NCBI RefSeq assembly: GCF_000716675.1
Contig: NZ_JNXT01000005.1
Location: 156,963 to 220,962, forward strand
Source: Streptomyces alboflavus
GTDB taxonomy: Bacteria > Actinomycetota > Actinomycetes > Streptomycetales > Streptomycetaceae
DNA length: 64,000 bases
Direction: 5' to 3'
Under the pieces are notes generated by a model. That model saw only the letters and a program-made list of their open reading frames with translations, had not been told where the DNA came from and searched no databases. A program made the position numbers and the translations under genes. Shown here piece after piece: positions 23,582 through 31,917 of the stretch. Position 1 is the first letter of the stretch, and each line of letters opens with the position of its first letter.

Positions 23582-24679
23582 TCAGGCGGTGCCACCGCCG
23601 TGGCACTCCGCGTACGCCCTCCCCGTACCGCACCAGCAAGCAGCCCCCGCCTCCGGCGGCCACCCCTCTGCCCGCCCCCGCGCAGCCAGCGTCGTCGCGT
23701 ACTGCGGCAGCAGCAGGGGGTCGTCCGGAGAGGCGCCCTCTGAGGCGGCGAAGGCCTCGTAGGAAGGGACCGTCCCCGTCACGATGCCCAAGTTCGGGGT
23801 GCCCGAGGTGGAGAGTTCGCGCAGCGAGGACTCTATGGTCGCCAGGTGGGCCTCGTGGGACGGGTACTCCGAGGTCAAGTCGGGGTACGCGGCGAGGAGT
23901 TCGGTGAGTTCCGTGGAGGGCCAGTGGAGGACGGCGACCGGGAACGGGCGGGAGAGGGCCTCGCGGTAGGAGCCCAACTCCGACTGGAGGCGGGCGATTT
24001 CGGCGCGGAGGTCTTCGGGGTTCTCCGAGCCGAGGGCCCAGACCCGCTTGGGGTCGTGGAGTTCGTCCAGCGGGACCGGCGCCCGGCCCGACGCCGCCGC
24101 GCGCGTGCGGTGGACCCGGTCCGCCAGGCCGTCCCACGCGTCGTGCTCCGCGCCGAGCAGGCGGCGTACCCGGTGGCGGCCGAAGAGGAGGGGGTGGGTC
24201 GGGTACGGGGGATCGGCGGGGGCCTCCGCCTCCGGCGTCGCGCCCAGCGTCTGCGTCGCCTCCGGCATCGCGCCCAGCAGCCGCGTCAGCGCCTGCGTGA
24301 ACGTCTCGTGCGCCTGGTCCAGCTCGTCGTGCGCCTCCAGCGCCTCCGCCACGATCACCCACGGCGCCGCGTCCGCCGGCGCCGTGCCGCGCACGCCGTC
24401 GATGATCGCCCGCGCCTCCGCCTCGTGGCCGTACTCCCAGAGGTTCGCCGCCTTCAGCGCGCGGACCAGGGTCGGGTTCTCCGGCGGGTGCGACGCCGAC
24501 GGCGAGAGCAGGCTGTCGTAGAGCGTCGTCGCGCGGTCGCGGGCGTCGGCCAGCTCCAGGTGGGCCGCGGCCTGGAGGAGGAGGTGTTCGGCGTCCTCCG
24601 GGTAGAGGCCCGCGGTGCGCTCCAGGCGCTCCGCTTCGGCGATGTGGTCGACGTGGTCGGCAGGCGTGTCGGGGCGCAT
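23582..24679 (-). CDS. SEC-C motif protein with TPR-like N-terminus
   Basis: 365 residues from the ATG at 24679; a GTG three codons earlier is possible. The first 150 residues are helical and repeat-like (ADHVDHIAEAERLERTAGLYPEDAEHLL, DRATTLYDSLL, EAHDELDQAHETFTQAL), suggesting TPR units. A middle region of about 150 residues has no named motif. The chain ends with a zinc-binding SEC-C motif, CWCGTGRAYAECHGG. SEC-C tails are found in SecA and many unrelated bacterial proteins and bind zinc and protein or ribosome partners. The exact role is unknown. It is divergent from the class E sortase gene. Confidence 0.8.
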   Translation of the reverse strand: MRPDTPADHVDHIAEAERLERTAGLYPEDAEHLLLQAAAHLELADARDRATTLYDSLLSPSASHPPENPTLVRALKAANLWEYGHEAEARAIIDGVRGTAPADAAPWVIVAEALEAHDELDQAHETFTQALTRLLGAMPEATQTLGATPEAEAPADPPYPTHPLLFGRHRVRRLLGAEHDAWDGLADRVHRTRAAASGRAPVPLDELHDPKRVWALGSENPEDLRAEIARLQSELGSYREALSRPFPVAVLHWPSTELTELLAAYPDLTSEYPSHEAHLATIESSLRELSTSGTPNLGIVTGTVPSYEAFAASEGASPDDPLLLPQYATTLAARGRAEGWPPEAGAACWCGTGRAYAECHGGGTA

Positions 24680-24837
24680 GGGTGACACCGTACTGCCGTT
24701 CCCGGGGTGGGGTGTATGGGGTGCGGCCCGGTCGCGTCATCGCGCCTCCGGCCGGGCGCGGCTCCGGTTCGGCGTGTGTCTGGCCAGTTGCGGGCGCTGC
24801 CCTTATCTTGCGGGCCTGCGCTGGAGGTGGTCGTCAG

Positions 24838-25692
24838 GTGTCTCGGGTACGGGGACGTGTTCCCGTCGTCGTCCAGGGGGCCCCGGCCGTCCGGCGGCCG
24901 CCGCTCCTCCGCCTCCTCTGGCACGCCGCCGAAGCCACCCTCACCCTCGGCCTCGTCCTGCTCCTGCTCGTCGTCCACCAGCTCTGGTGGACCAACCGCC
25001 AGGCCCGCGCCGCAGCCGAGAGCAAAGCCGATTCCCTGGAGCGGGAGTGGGGAGAGGGAGCGGGGAAGGGGGAGGGAGAGGGAGAGGGGGAAGGGGAGGC
25101 AGGTGGTCGGGGGGTGTCCCGCGAGCGTGGGGATGGTGCCGTCGGCGATCGCGGCGAGCGGGGTTCACCCGGCGGTGACACCGGCGCACCCCCGGCCAGC
25201 AACGGCCCCACCCGAGGCGCCCCCGCCAGACCCCCCACCGCCGACCGCGCCTACGCCGTCCTCCGCATCCCCCGCCTCGGCCTCCGCGTCCCCGTCGCCG
25301 CGGGCGTCAGCAAGGGCGGTGTGCTCAACAAGGGGTACGTCGGCCACTACCCCCGCACCGCCGCGCCCGGCCGCCCCGGGAACTTCGCGCTCGCCGGGCA
25401 CCGCAACACCCACGGCGAGCCCTTCCGGCACCTCGACCGGCTGCGCCCCGGTGACCGGATGACCGTCGGGACGCGGGACGCCGTCTACACGTACACCGTC
25501 GACAAGACCCTGGACCGGACGAGCCCGCGCGACGGCGGGGTCATCGCGCCCGTGCCGCGCAGCGCGGTCCGGCCGGGGCACGGGTACGACCGCGCCGGGT
25601 ACTACGTCACGCTCACCACCTGCACCCCCGCGTACACCTCCACGTACCGCCTGGTGGTGTGGGGGAAGCTGACGTCCATGCGGCCCCGCTGA
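24838..25692 (+). CDS. Class E sortase
   Basis: 284 residues from a GTG at 24838, with GGAGG 10 nt upstream; earlier frame is open but lies in the divergent promoter region. A basic N-terminus is followed by one transmembrane helix (ATLTLGLVLLLLVVHQLWW) and a low-complexity Gly/Glu stretch encoded by a purine run near 25050-25100. The sortase barrel follows: AVLRIPRLGLRVPV, FALAGHRNTHGEPF with the catalytic His, TLTTCTPAYTSTYRLVVWG with the catalytic Cys and Arg. TLTTCTP with an LAXTG preference is typical of Streptomyces SrtE enzymes. Possible substrates in the window are the proteins at 31918 and 36669. The purine-rich linker may vary in length between strains. Confidence 0.88.
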   Translation: MSRVRGRVPVVVQGAPAVRRPPLLRLLWHAAEATLTLGLVLLLLVVHQLWWTNRQARAAAESKADSLEREWGEGAGKGEGEGEGEGEAGGRGVSRERGDGAVGDRGERGSPGGDTGAPPASNGPTRGAPARPPTADRAYAVLRIPRLGLRVPVAAGVSKGGVLNKGYVGHYPRTAAPGRPGNFALAGHRNTHGEPFRHLDRLRPGDRMTVGTRDAVYTYTVDKTLDRTSPRDGGVIAPVPRSAVRPGHGYDRAGYYVTLTTCTPAYTSTYRLVVWGKLTSMRPR

Positions 25693-25750
25693 GCCCCCCG
25701 TCCGGCACCGCCCCCGCCCCGGCCGACCGGCCCGGTTAAGCTCCTGCCCC

Positions 25751-25957
25751 GTGATCAAGCGCCGCCCCCACCTCCTGTGGCTCCTCGTGCCCTTCGTGCT
25801 GTACGTGGGGGCGTTGCCCTTCGTGAATCGCGTACGGCCCCTCGTGCTCGGGCTGCCGTTCCTGTTCGCGTGGCTGCTCGTGGCCACGCTCGTCACGCCG
25901 GTCGCCGTCTGGCTCACGTACCGCGGTGACAAGAGGACGCGGCGGCGGGTCTCGTGA
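25751..25957 (+). CDS. DUF3311 small membrane protein
   Basis: 68 residues from a GTG at 25751. Two membrane helices (HLLWLLVPFVLYVGALPFV; LVLGLPFLFAWLLVATLVTPVAVWL) are followed by a basic tail. Size and layout match DUF3311, small proteins that almost always sit directly before a sodium:solute symporter gene. Here it overlaps that symporter gene by 4 bp, GTGA type. It is inferred to be an accessory subunit of the transporter. Confidence 0.85.
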   Translation: MIKRRPHLLWLLVPFVLYVGALPFVNRVRPLVLGLPFLFAWLLVATLVTPVAVWLTYRGDKRTRRRVS

Positions 25958-27519
25958 ACGCCACCATCGCCACCAGCATCTTCGGCGTCTTCATGGTCGC
26001 CACCGTCGGTCTTGGTCTGCTCGCCGTACGGGGGCGGAAGGCGGGGGGCGGCGAGAGCTCGCCGAAGGGCGCCCTCGCCGAGTGGTCCGTCGGGGGGCGG
26101 TCGCTCGGGACCGTGCTCATCTGGGTGCTCATGGCCGGTGAGGGCTACACCAGCTTCAGCTATCTGGGTGCCGCGGGCTGGGGGTACAACTACGGCGCGC
26201 CCGTGCTGTATGTCGTCGCCTATATGTCCTGCGGGTACGCGGTGGGGTACGTCGTGGGGCCGATGCTCTGGGCGTACGCTCGCCGCCACGGGCTCGTCGG
26301 CATCACCGACATGGTGGCGCACCGCTACGGAAAGCCGTGGCTCGGCGCCGCCGTGGCCGTCATGGTCACGGTCTTCCTGCTGCCGTACATCCAGTTGCAG
26401 ATCACCGGCATGGGCGTCGTCGTCTCGACGATCTCGTACGGCGCCATCAGCCTCAACTGGGCCTATTTCATCGGGTTCGCCGTCACCACGGGGTTCGTGG
26501 TGGTGAGCGGGCTGCGCGGCAGCGCGTGGGTGTCGGTGCTCAAGGACGTGCTCGTCATCGGCACGCTCGCGTTCCTCGTCGTGTACGTGCCGCTGCACTA
26601 CTTCGACGGGTACGGGGACTTCCTCGACCGGGTCGTCGCGGAGAAGGGGGAGTGGCTGACGCTGCCCGGGAGCGGGAACAGCCCGTACGGGCAGGCGTGG
26701 TTCGCCACCACCACCTTCCTGAACGCCCTCACCGTCGTGATCTTCCCGACCACCGTCGCGGGCTATCTGGGCGCCCGCAGCGCTGACGGCCTGCGCCGCA
26801 ACGCCGTCCTGCTGCCCGCGTACAACATCCTCCTCTTCGTGCCGATGCTGCTCGGCATGGCCGCCCTGTTCGTGGTGCCGGGGCTCACCGGGGCCGGGTC
26901 GAACCTGGCGCTGTTCAAGCTGGTCGTGGACTCGCTGCCCGCCTGGGTGGTGGGGCTCGTCGGGGTCGCGGCGGCGCTGTCGTCCATCGTGCCGATGGCC
27001 GTGTTCATGCTGGTCATCGGCACGATGTGGGGCAGCAGCGTGGTGTCCCTTCTGCCCCGGTGGTCGGCCCCCGCGCGGCAGAAGCGTGCCTCGCAGACGG
27101 TCGTCGTGGTCGCGGGCGCGCTCGCCCTAGTGATGACGTACGCCGCGCCCAACACCCTCGTACGGCTCTCGCTGATCTCGTACGAGGGGATGGCGCAGCT
27201 CCTTCCGATGCTGCTGCTCGGCCTGGTCTGGCGGCGGCTGACGCTGGTGGGGGCCGTGAGCGGGCTCGTCGTGGGGGTGGCGATCGTGTGCGGGCTGGTG
27301 TTCAGCGAGCACGACCCGGTGTTCGGCGTGAACGCGGGGATCGTCGCGCTCGCGGTCAATCTGGCGGTGGCGCTGGCCGTTTCGTACGCCGGTCCCGTCG
27401 ATCAGGACAGCCGGCCGGACGGGGAGGTGCTGGCCCGGGACCCCGCCGACGAGGACCCCGACGGCCCCGGCGGCCTCAGCCCCGTGCCGGGCGGCGCTCC
27501 CGCAGCAGGACGACGCTGA
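25954..27519 (+). CDS. Sodium:solute symporter family permease
   Basis: 521 residues from a GTG at 25954. About thirteen hydrophobic helices are seen, with the SSS family features LAEWSVGGRSLGTVLIWVLMAGEGYTSF, SYLGAAGWGYNYG and YGKPWLG. The family imports organic solutes with sodium. Members that pair with DUF3311 are often monocarboxylate or acetate/pyruvate-type permeases, but the substrate is not certain. The C-terminal 35 residues are Asp/Gly/Pro-rich. It is translationally coupled to the DUF3311 gene and its 3' end overlaps the convergent MFS gene by 44 bp. Confidence 0.88.
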   Translation: MNATIATSIFGVFMVATVGLGLLAVRGRKAGGGESSPKGALAEWSVGGRSLGTVLIWVLMAGEGYTSFSYLGAAGWGYNYGAPVLYVVAYMSCGYAVGYVVGPMLWAYARRHGLVGITDMVAHRYGKPWLGAAVAVMVTVFLLPYIQLQITGMGVVVSTISYGAISLNWAYFIGFAVTTGFVVVSGLRGSAWVSVLKDVLVIGTLAFLVVYVPLHYFDGYGDFLDRVVAEKGEWLTLPGSGNSPYGQAWFATTTFLNALTVVIFPTTVAGYLGARSADGLRRNAVLLPAYNILLFVPMLLGMAALFVVPGLTGAGSNLALFKLVVDSLPAWVVGLVGVAAALSSIVPMAVFMLVIGTMWGSSVVSLLPRWSAPARQKRASQTVVVVAGALALVMTYAAPNTLVRLSLISYEGMAQLLPMLLLGLVWRRLTLVGAVSGLVVGVAIVCGLVFSEHDPVFGVNAGIVALAVNLAVALAVSYAGPVDQDSRPDGEVLARDPADEDPDGPGGLSPVPGGAPAAGRR

Positions 27520-28882
27520 CCGCCGCGACGACCGCGAGGCCCGCCGCCACCACCAGCGCCGCGTCCGCCCCGTGCGCGAGGTCGTCCGGCGAGGAACCCG
27601 ACGCCGTCGCCACCGCGATCATCAGGGCGACGCCCGCGGCCGAACCGAGGTAGCGCGCGGTGTTGTTGGCGCCGGACCCCATCGCGGCCCGGTCGGCGGG
27701 CACCGCCTCGACGGCGAGCAGCGGCAGGGCGGCGTTCAGGAGGCCGGTGCCCACGCCGGAGATCAGCAGCCCCGGCAGCAGCCGGACCAGGGAGTCGGCG
27801 GCCACCGCGCCGAGCATGGTCAGCAGGGCGGTCGCGTGCAGCAGGAAGCCGACGGCCAGTTGGTGGCGGGCCGGGACGCGGCCCCCGAGCCGCCTGGCCT
27901 GGAGGGCGACCGGGAGCGAGACGCCGGCCCAGAACGCGAACAGCCAGGCCGCGCGCATCGCCGGGACGCCGTTCGCGGCCTGGAGCAGCGTCGGCAGATA
28001 GCTGAACAGGCCGATGACGGAGAAGCCGGTGAACAGGCCGCCCGCGGTCGCGGCGAGGAACGGCGGGCGGCGCAGCAGGCCGAGGTCGAGCAGCGGCGCG
28101 GCCGAGCGGCGCTCCACGTACGCGAAGACTCCGGTCAGGAGCGCGGCCGCGAGCAGGAGAGCGCCGACGGGGGCGCGCAGCCAGCCGTCGCGGCCGAGGG
28201 TGAGCGCGGCGAGCAGGGCCACCATGGCGAGGCCGAGGGCCCCCGCGCCCGCGAGGTCGGGGCGGCCCGCGCGCGGGGCCCGGGACTCGCTGAGCGCGCG
28301 CGGCGAGGCGAAGGCGACGGCGAGTGCGAGCAGGCCGAGCACCGCGTACGGCAGCCGCCAGTCGGCGAGTTCTGCGAGGCCGCCGGAGAACGGCGAGGCC
28401 ACCGCGATGCCGCCGCTGACGCTCGCGCCCCACACCCCCATGGCCCGGATCCGCCCGGGCCCGGCCGGGTACGCGTGCGCGAGCAGGCCGAGGCTGCTGG
28501 TGAGGACGGCGGCGCTCGCCGCGCCCTGGGCGACGCGGGCCAGCGTGAACAGGAGCGTGGTGTGCGTGAGGGCGGCGAGGGCCGTGGTGAGGCCGAGCGC
28601 GAAGGTGCCGACGAGGAAGGTCCGGCGGCGGCCGTAGTCGTCGGCGAGGCTGCCGACGACCAGGAGCAGGGCGGCGAGGCCGAGCGGGGCGCCGTTCAGG
28701 AGCCAGGCCTGCGCGGACAAGGGGGTGCCGAGGGTGGCGGCGATGTCGGAGAGCGTGACCATCGGCGCGCTGTACGTCATGAGCGTGACGGTGGTCGCGG
28801 CGGCGGTGACGGCGAGGGTGGCGGTGGGGCGGCCTCCGGCCCGGGGAGCGGAGGGGAGCACCGAGGAGTCAAGTTCATTCAT
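27476..28882 (-). CDS. MFS drug/solute exporter of the DHA type
   Basis: 468 residues from the ATG at 28882; a start five codons earlier would also read through. Fourteen or twelve predicted helices are seen, with DDYGRRRTFLVGTFALGL (motif A) after helix 2 and LARVAQGAASAAVLTSSLGLL in helix 4 (motif B/C region). This pattern belongs to the DHA/EmrB-like proton-driven multidrug exporters. The start codon lies inside one of two operators shared with the divergent HxlR regulator, so repression by that regulator is strongly suggested. The substrate is unknown. Confidence 0.86.
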   Translation of the reverse strand: MNELDSSVLPSAPRAGGRPTATLAVTAAATTVTLMTYSAPMVTLSDIAATLGTPLSAQAWLLNGAPLGLAALLLVVGSLADDYGRRRTFLVGTFALGLTTALAALTHTTLLFTLARVAQGAASAAVLTSSLGLLAHAYPAGPGRIRAMGVWGASVSGGIAVASPFSGGLAELADWRLPYAVLGLLALAVAFASPRALSESRAPRAGRPDLAGAGALGLAMVALLAALTLGRDGWLRAPVGALLLAAALLTGVFAYVERRSAAPLLDLGLLRRPPFLAATAGGLFTGFSVIGLFSYLPTLLQAANGVPAMRAAWLFAFWAGVSLPVALQARRLGGRVPARHQLAVGFLLHATALLTMLGAVAADSLVRLLPGLLISGVGTGLLNAALPLLAVEAVPADRAAMGSGANNTARYLGSAAGVALMIAVATASGSSPDDLAHGADAALVVAAGLAVVAAVSVVLLRERRPARG

Positions 28883-28934
28883 TGAACCTATGGGCATGTG
28901 GATGACCGTAGCATTCGAAGTTCAATGAATGAAC
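28873..28934. promoter_or_regulatory. Twin HxlR operators
   Basis: GTTCATTCATTGAAC at 28873-28887 and its reverse complement GTTCAATGAATGAAC at 28920-28934 are each GTTCA-N5-TGAAC palindromes. The first covers the start codon of the MFS gene; the second lies 31 bp before the HxlR start. Two such sites in the only intergenic space between divergent genes indicate joint control by the HxlR protein. Confidence 0.75.
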
Positions 28935-28965
28935 CTAAGCCCGGGAAGTGGCTACAGTGGGAGGC

Positions 28966-29496
28966 ATGGCTCTCGGCAAGGACTACGTGGCGCAGGACTG
29001 CTCCATCGCGCGCGCCCTGGAAGTCGTCGGCGAGCGCTGGACGCTCCTCATCGTCCGCGACGCGCTCTACGGGGTGCGGCGCTACAACGACTTCCTCGTC
29101 CACCTCGGCATCCCGCGCGCGGTCCTCGCCGCCCGCCTCCAGTCGCTCACCGACGCCGGCGTCCTGGAGAAGCGCCCCTGCCCGGAGGCCCCCCGCCGCC
29201 ACGAGTACGTGGTGACCGAACGCGGCCGCGCCCTCTGGCCTACCCTGCGCGCCCTCGGCACCTGGGGCCGCGACGCCTTCGGCGACGGCAAGCCCCTGCG
29301 CTACTTCCGGCACGCCGCCTGCGGCACCGAACTCGGCCTCACCGCGGAGTGTCCGGCCTGCGGCGGCCTCGTACCGCTGGAGGACGTGGAGATGCTGCCG
29401 GGCCCCGGGCTCGACGCGGACCCGGCCGATCCGGTCAGCCGGGCGATGCTCGGGCCCCGCAGGCTCCTTCAGCCCATCCGGATCGATCCTGTATAA
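28966..29496 (+). CDS. HxlR-family winged-helix regulator
   Basis: 176 residues from the ATG at 28966. A GTG at 28948 is in frame; GGGAGG is too close to the ATG to serve it, so the start is uncertain. The HxlR domain (about residues 5-100) shows CSIARALEVVGERWTLLIVRDALYGVRRYNDF, IPRAVLAARLQSLTDAGVL and EYVVTERGRALWP. The tail has CGTELGLTAECPACGG, a possible zinc ribbon. HxlR proteins usually repress neighbouring exporters or reductases in answer to toxic small molecules. It is divergent from the MFS gene with twin operators. Confidence 0.87.
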   Translation: MALGKDYVAQDCSIARALEVVGERWTLLIVRDALYGVRRYNDFLVHLGIPRAVLAARLQSLTDAGVLEKRPCPEAPRRHEYVVTERGRALWPTLRALGTWGRDAFGDGKPLRYFRHAACGTELGLTAECPACGGLVPLEDVEMLPGPGLDADPADPVSRAMLGPRRLLQPIRIDPV

Positions 29497-29554
29497 ACAG
29501 CAGCAGGACAACAGCGGTCGTACGACTGAGCGAACGGCGAGGGGAGGTGGCGAC

Positions 29555-29890
29555 GTGGTCAAGGATCTGACCAAGCGCGTGCTCGGCAAGTGGCTCGCGC
29601 CGCTGCGCCCCGCCGCCCTGGTCCTCTTCCTCCTCGTCGAGACCGTCCTCGCCGACACCGGCAGCCTCTCCGCCGCCGTCGCGCTCGCCGCGACCGCCGC
29701 CGCGGGCTCCGCCCTCGCCCTGTGCTCGCTGCTCGCCGCGCGCTGTGCGCCCGCCGTGCCGCGCACCAGGGTGCGCACCGCCATCCGCGACCGCGAGCAA
29801 CGCACCGCGTTCCTGCCGCAGCGCGACCCCGACGCCCGTGGCCGCACCCGGCCGCGAGCACCCGGCCGTCCCCTCCTGACGGCCGCGTAG
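29555..29890 (+). CDS. Small membrane protein next to yidC (DUF6412-like)
   Basis: 111 residues from a GTG at 29555, with GGGAGG about 7 nt upstream. Two hydrophobic segments (LRPAALVLFLLVETVLADTG; AAVALAATAAAGSALALCSLLAARC) are followed by a basic, Arg/Pro-rich tail containing RTAFLPQRDPDARGRTRP. This is like the DUF6412 proteins coded beside the second YidC in Streptomyces. The role is unknown; the tail may sit in the cytoplasm. It lies 104 bp before the yidC-like gene and probably shares its transcript. Confidence 0.65.
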   Translation: MVKDLTKRVLGKWLAPLRPAALVLFLLVETVLADTGSLSAAVALAATAAAGSALALCSLLAARCAPAVPRTRVRTAIRDREQRTAFLPQRDPDARGRTRPRAPGRPLLTAA

Positions 29891-29994
29891 GGAACCCGGG
29901 CGCCCCATCTGCCTGACCCCGCGCGGGTCGTCATGCCGACGCACACGCCTCCCCGAGGCATTCCGGCACGACGAGACCCCCGGAGGGCTCACCC

Positions 29995-30768
29995 ATGTCT
30001 TTCTTCGCCGACCTGGTCGCCGACCTCGCCGACCTGCTCGCCCCGCTCTTCCACGGCTCGGCGATGGCCGCCGCCATCGTCGCCGTGACCATCTGCGTAC
30101 GCCTGCTCGTCCACCCCCTGTCACGCGCCGCCGCGCGCGGTCAGAAGGCCCGCGCCAAGCTCTCGCCGCAGATCGCCGCGCTGCGCAAGAAGCACGCCAA
30201 GAACCCGGAGAAGTTCCAGAAGGCGCTGATGGAGCTGCACCGCAAGGAGCAGGTGTCCCCGCTGGCGGGCTGCCTGCCGGGCCTCTTCCAGCTGCCCGCC
30301 TTCTTCCTGCTCTACCACCTGTTCTCCAGCTCCAGCATCGGCGGCGAGGCCAACGAACTCCTCGACCACAAGCTGTTCGCGGCACCGCTCGGCGGCCGTT
30401 TCGCCGACGCCCTCGGCGACGGCGGCCTCTTCGGCGCGGCCGGGCTGCTCTACCTCGCCCTCTTCGCCCTCGTCGCCGCCGTCGCGACCTTCAACTACCG
30501 GCGTACGAAGCGACAGCTCGCCGCGAACCCGCCGGTCGCGCCCGGTGCGCCCGGCGCCGAGCAGGTGCCCGGCGCGGGGGCCATGGCCGCCATGACCAAG
30601 TTCATGCCGCTGATGTCCTTCATGACCCTGTTCACCGTGGCCGTGGTGCCGCTCGCGGCCGCGCTGTACGTGGTGACCAGCACGACCTGGAGCGCGGTGG
30701 AGCGGGCGTTCCTGTACCGGGACATGCCGACGGGGGCCGGTGCGATGGGGGCGGCCGCCGCGATGTGA
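29995..30768 (+). CDS. yidC: YidC/Oxa1-family membrane insertase
   Basis: 257 residues from the ATG at 29995. After an N-terminal helix come the 60KD_IMP motifs AAARGQKARAKLSPQIAALRKKHAKNPEKFQKALMEL and VSPLAGCLPGLFQLPAFFLLYHLF. The later helices are LLYLALFALVAAVATF and LMSFMTLFTVAVVPLAAALYVVTSTTWSAVERAFL. The basic residue in the first helix (TICVRLLVHPLSR) corresponds to the conserved Arg of the insertase groove. Streptomyces often carry a second yidC besides the one beside rnpA; this appears to be that second copy. It is preceded by the DUF6412-like gene. Confidence 0.9.
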   Translation: MSFFADLVADLADLLAPLFHGSAMAAAIVAVTICVRLLVHPLSRAAARGQKARAKLSPQIAALRKKHAKNPEKFQKALMELHRKEQVSPLAGCLPGLFQLPAFFLLYHLFSSSSIGGEANELLDHKLFAAPLGGRFADALGDGGLFGAAGLLYLALFALVAAVATFNYRRTKRQLAANPPVAPGAPGAEQVPGAGAMAAMTKFMPLMSFMTLFTVAVVPLAAALYVVTSTTWSAVERAFLYRDMPTGAGAMGAAAAM

Positions 30769-30853
30769 CCTGGTCGTCCCGGCGCTGCGACCGCCCCCGC
30801 GCACGGGATGTGACGGTCCAGTACGTGAACGGGGTCTTGCGGAGCGGACAATC

Positions 30854-30875
30854 AGCTTGGAGGATCGACCAAGCT
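30854..30875. promoter_or_regulatory. Inverted repeat before the FAH-family gene
   Basis: AGCTTGG (30854-30860) and CCAAGCT (30869-30875) are perfect arms with an 8-nt gap, 50 bp before the start of the FAH-family gene. It may be an operator, but no neighbouring regulator is seen. Confidence 0.35.
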
Positions 30876-30926
30876 CCGATGCCGCCACCATCGGCCCTGC
30901 CGAGCTCGACCAGAGGGAGTCAGACC

Positions 30927-31784
30927 ATGAAGCTGCTGCGAGTCGGTACGGCGGGCGCCGAGCGTCCGGCGCTGCTCGACGCCGAGGGCACCCTGCGCGA
31001 CCTGTCCGGCACGGTCGCCGACATCGACGGCGCGCTGCTCGCCGACGACGCCGCGCTCGCCCGCGTCCGCGCCGCCGCCGACGCGGGCACGCTGCCCGTC
31101 CTCGACCCGGCAGGACTGCGGGTGGGGCCGCCCCTCGCCCGCATAGGCAAGGTCGTGTGCATCGGCCTGAACTACCACGACCACGCGGCCGAGACCGGCG
31201 CCGAGCCGCCCGCCGAGCCCGTGGTGTTCTTCAAGGCGGCGGACACCGTCGTCGGCCCCGACGACACCGTGCTCGTACCGCGCGGCTCGGTGAAGACCGA
31301 CTGGGAGGTCGAGCTGGCGGTCGTCATCGGGCGCACCGCCCGCTATCTGGAGTCGCACGAGGAGGCCCTCGCGCACGTCGCGGGGTACGCGGTCGCGCAC
31401 GACGTGTCCGAGCGCGAGTTCCAGATCGAGCGCGGCGGCACCTGGGACAAGGGCAAGAACTGCGAGACCTTCAACCCGCTCGGCCCCTGGCTCGTCACCG
31501 CCGACGAGGTGGCGGACCCGCAGGCCCTCGGCCTGCGCCTGTGGGTCAACGGCGAGCTGAAGCAGGACGGGACGACGGCCCAGCAGATCTTCCCGGTCGC
31601 GGAAGTGGTCCGCTACGTCAGCCAGTTCATGACGCTCTACCCGGGCGACGTGATCAACACGGGTACGCCGGCCGGGGTCGCCCTCGGCCAGCCCGAGCCG
31701 AAGCCGTACCTGCGGGCCGGGGACGTGGTGGAGCTGGAGATCGACGGCCTGGGGCGGCAGCGGCAGGAGCTGAAGGGGGCCTGA
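30927..31784 (+). CDS. Fumarylacetoacetate hydrolase-family protein
   Basis: 285 residues from the ATG at 30927, with AGAGGGAG 8 nt upstream; the open frame begins earlier, in sequence shared with the yidC end. An N-terminal domain of about 65 residues is followed by the FAH fold: RIGKVVCIGLNYHDHAAE, FKAADTVVGPDDTVLVP, DWEVELAVVIG with metal ligands, GGTWDKGKNCETFNPLGPWL and DVINTGTPAGVALGQ. This pattern is shared by 2-keto-4-pentenoate hydratases, fumarylpyruvate hydrolases and similar enzymes that cleave C-C bonds. The substrate is not certain. It appears monocistronic. Confidence 0.88.
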   Translation: MKLLRVGTAGAERPALLDAEGTLRDLSGTVADIDGALLADDAALARVRAAADAGTLPVLDPAGLRVGPPLARIGKVVCIGLNYHDHAAETGAEPPAEPVVFFKAADTVVGPDDTVLVPRGSVKTDWEVELAVVIGRTARYLESHEEALAHVAGYAVAHDVSEREFQIERGGTWDKGKNCETFNPLGPWLVTADEVADPQALGLRLWVNGELKQDGTTAQQIFPVAEVVRYVSQFMTLYPGDVINTGTPAGVALGQPEPKPYLRAGDVVELEIDGLGRQRQELKGA

Positions 31785-31917
31785 CGTCCGGTCGGATCCG
31801 GTGCGGGGCGGCCGGGTCCCGCGGGGCGGTCGGCCACGTCCCCCGGACGTAGGCCAATGGGGGAAGCGGTAAGCGTGTCTCCCCTTAGTTTTGTCTTAAT
31901 TACGCATATTTCCGAGT

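Noticed and set aside
23334..24740. 468-residue minus-strand frame overlapping the SEC-C gene
   Set aside because: The SEC-C frame has a real zinc motif and helical repeats; the other is Gly/Pro/Arg-rich.
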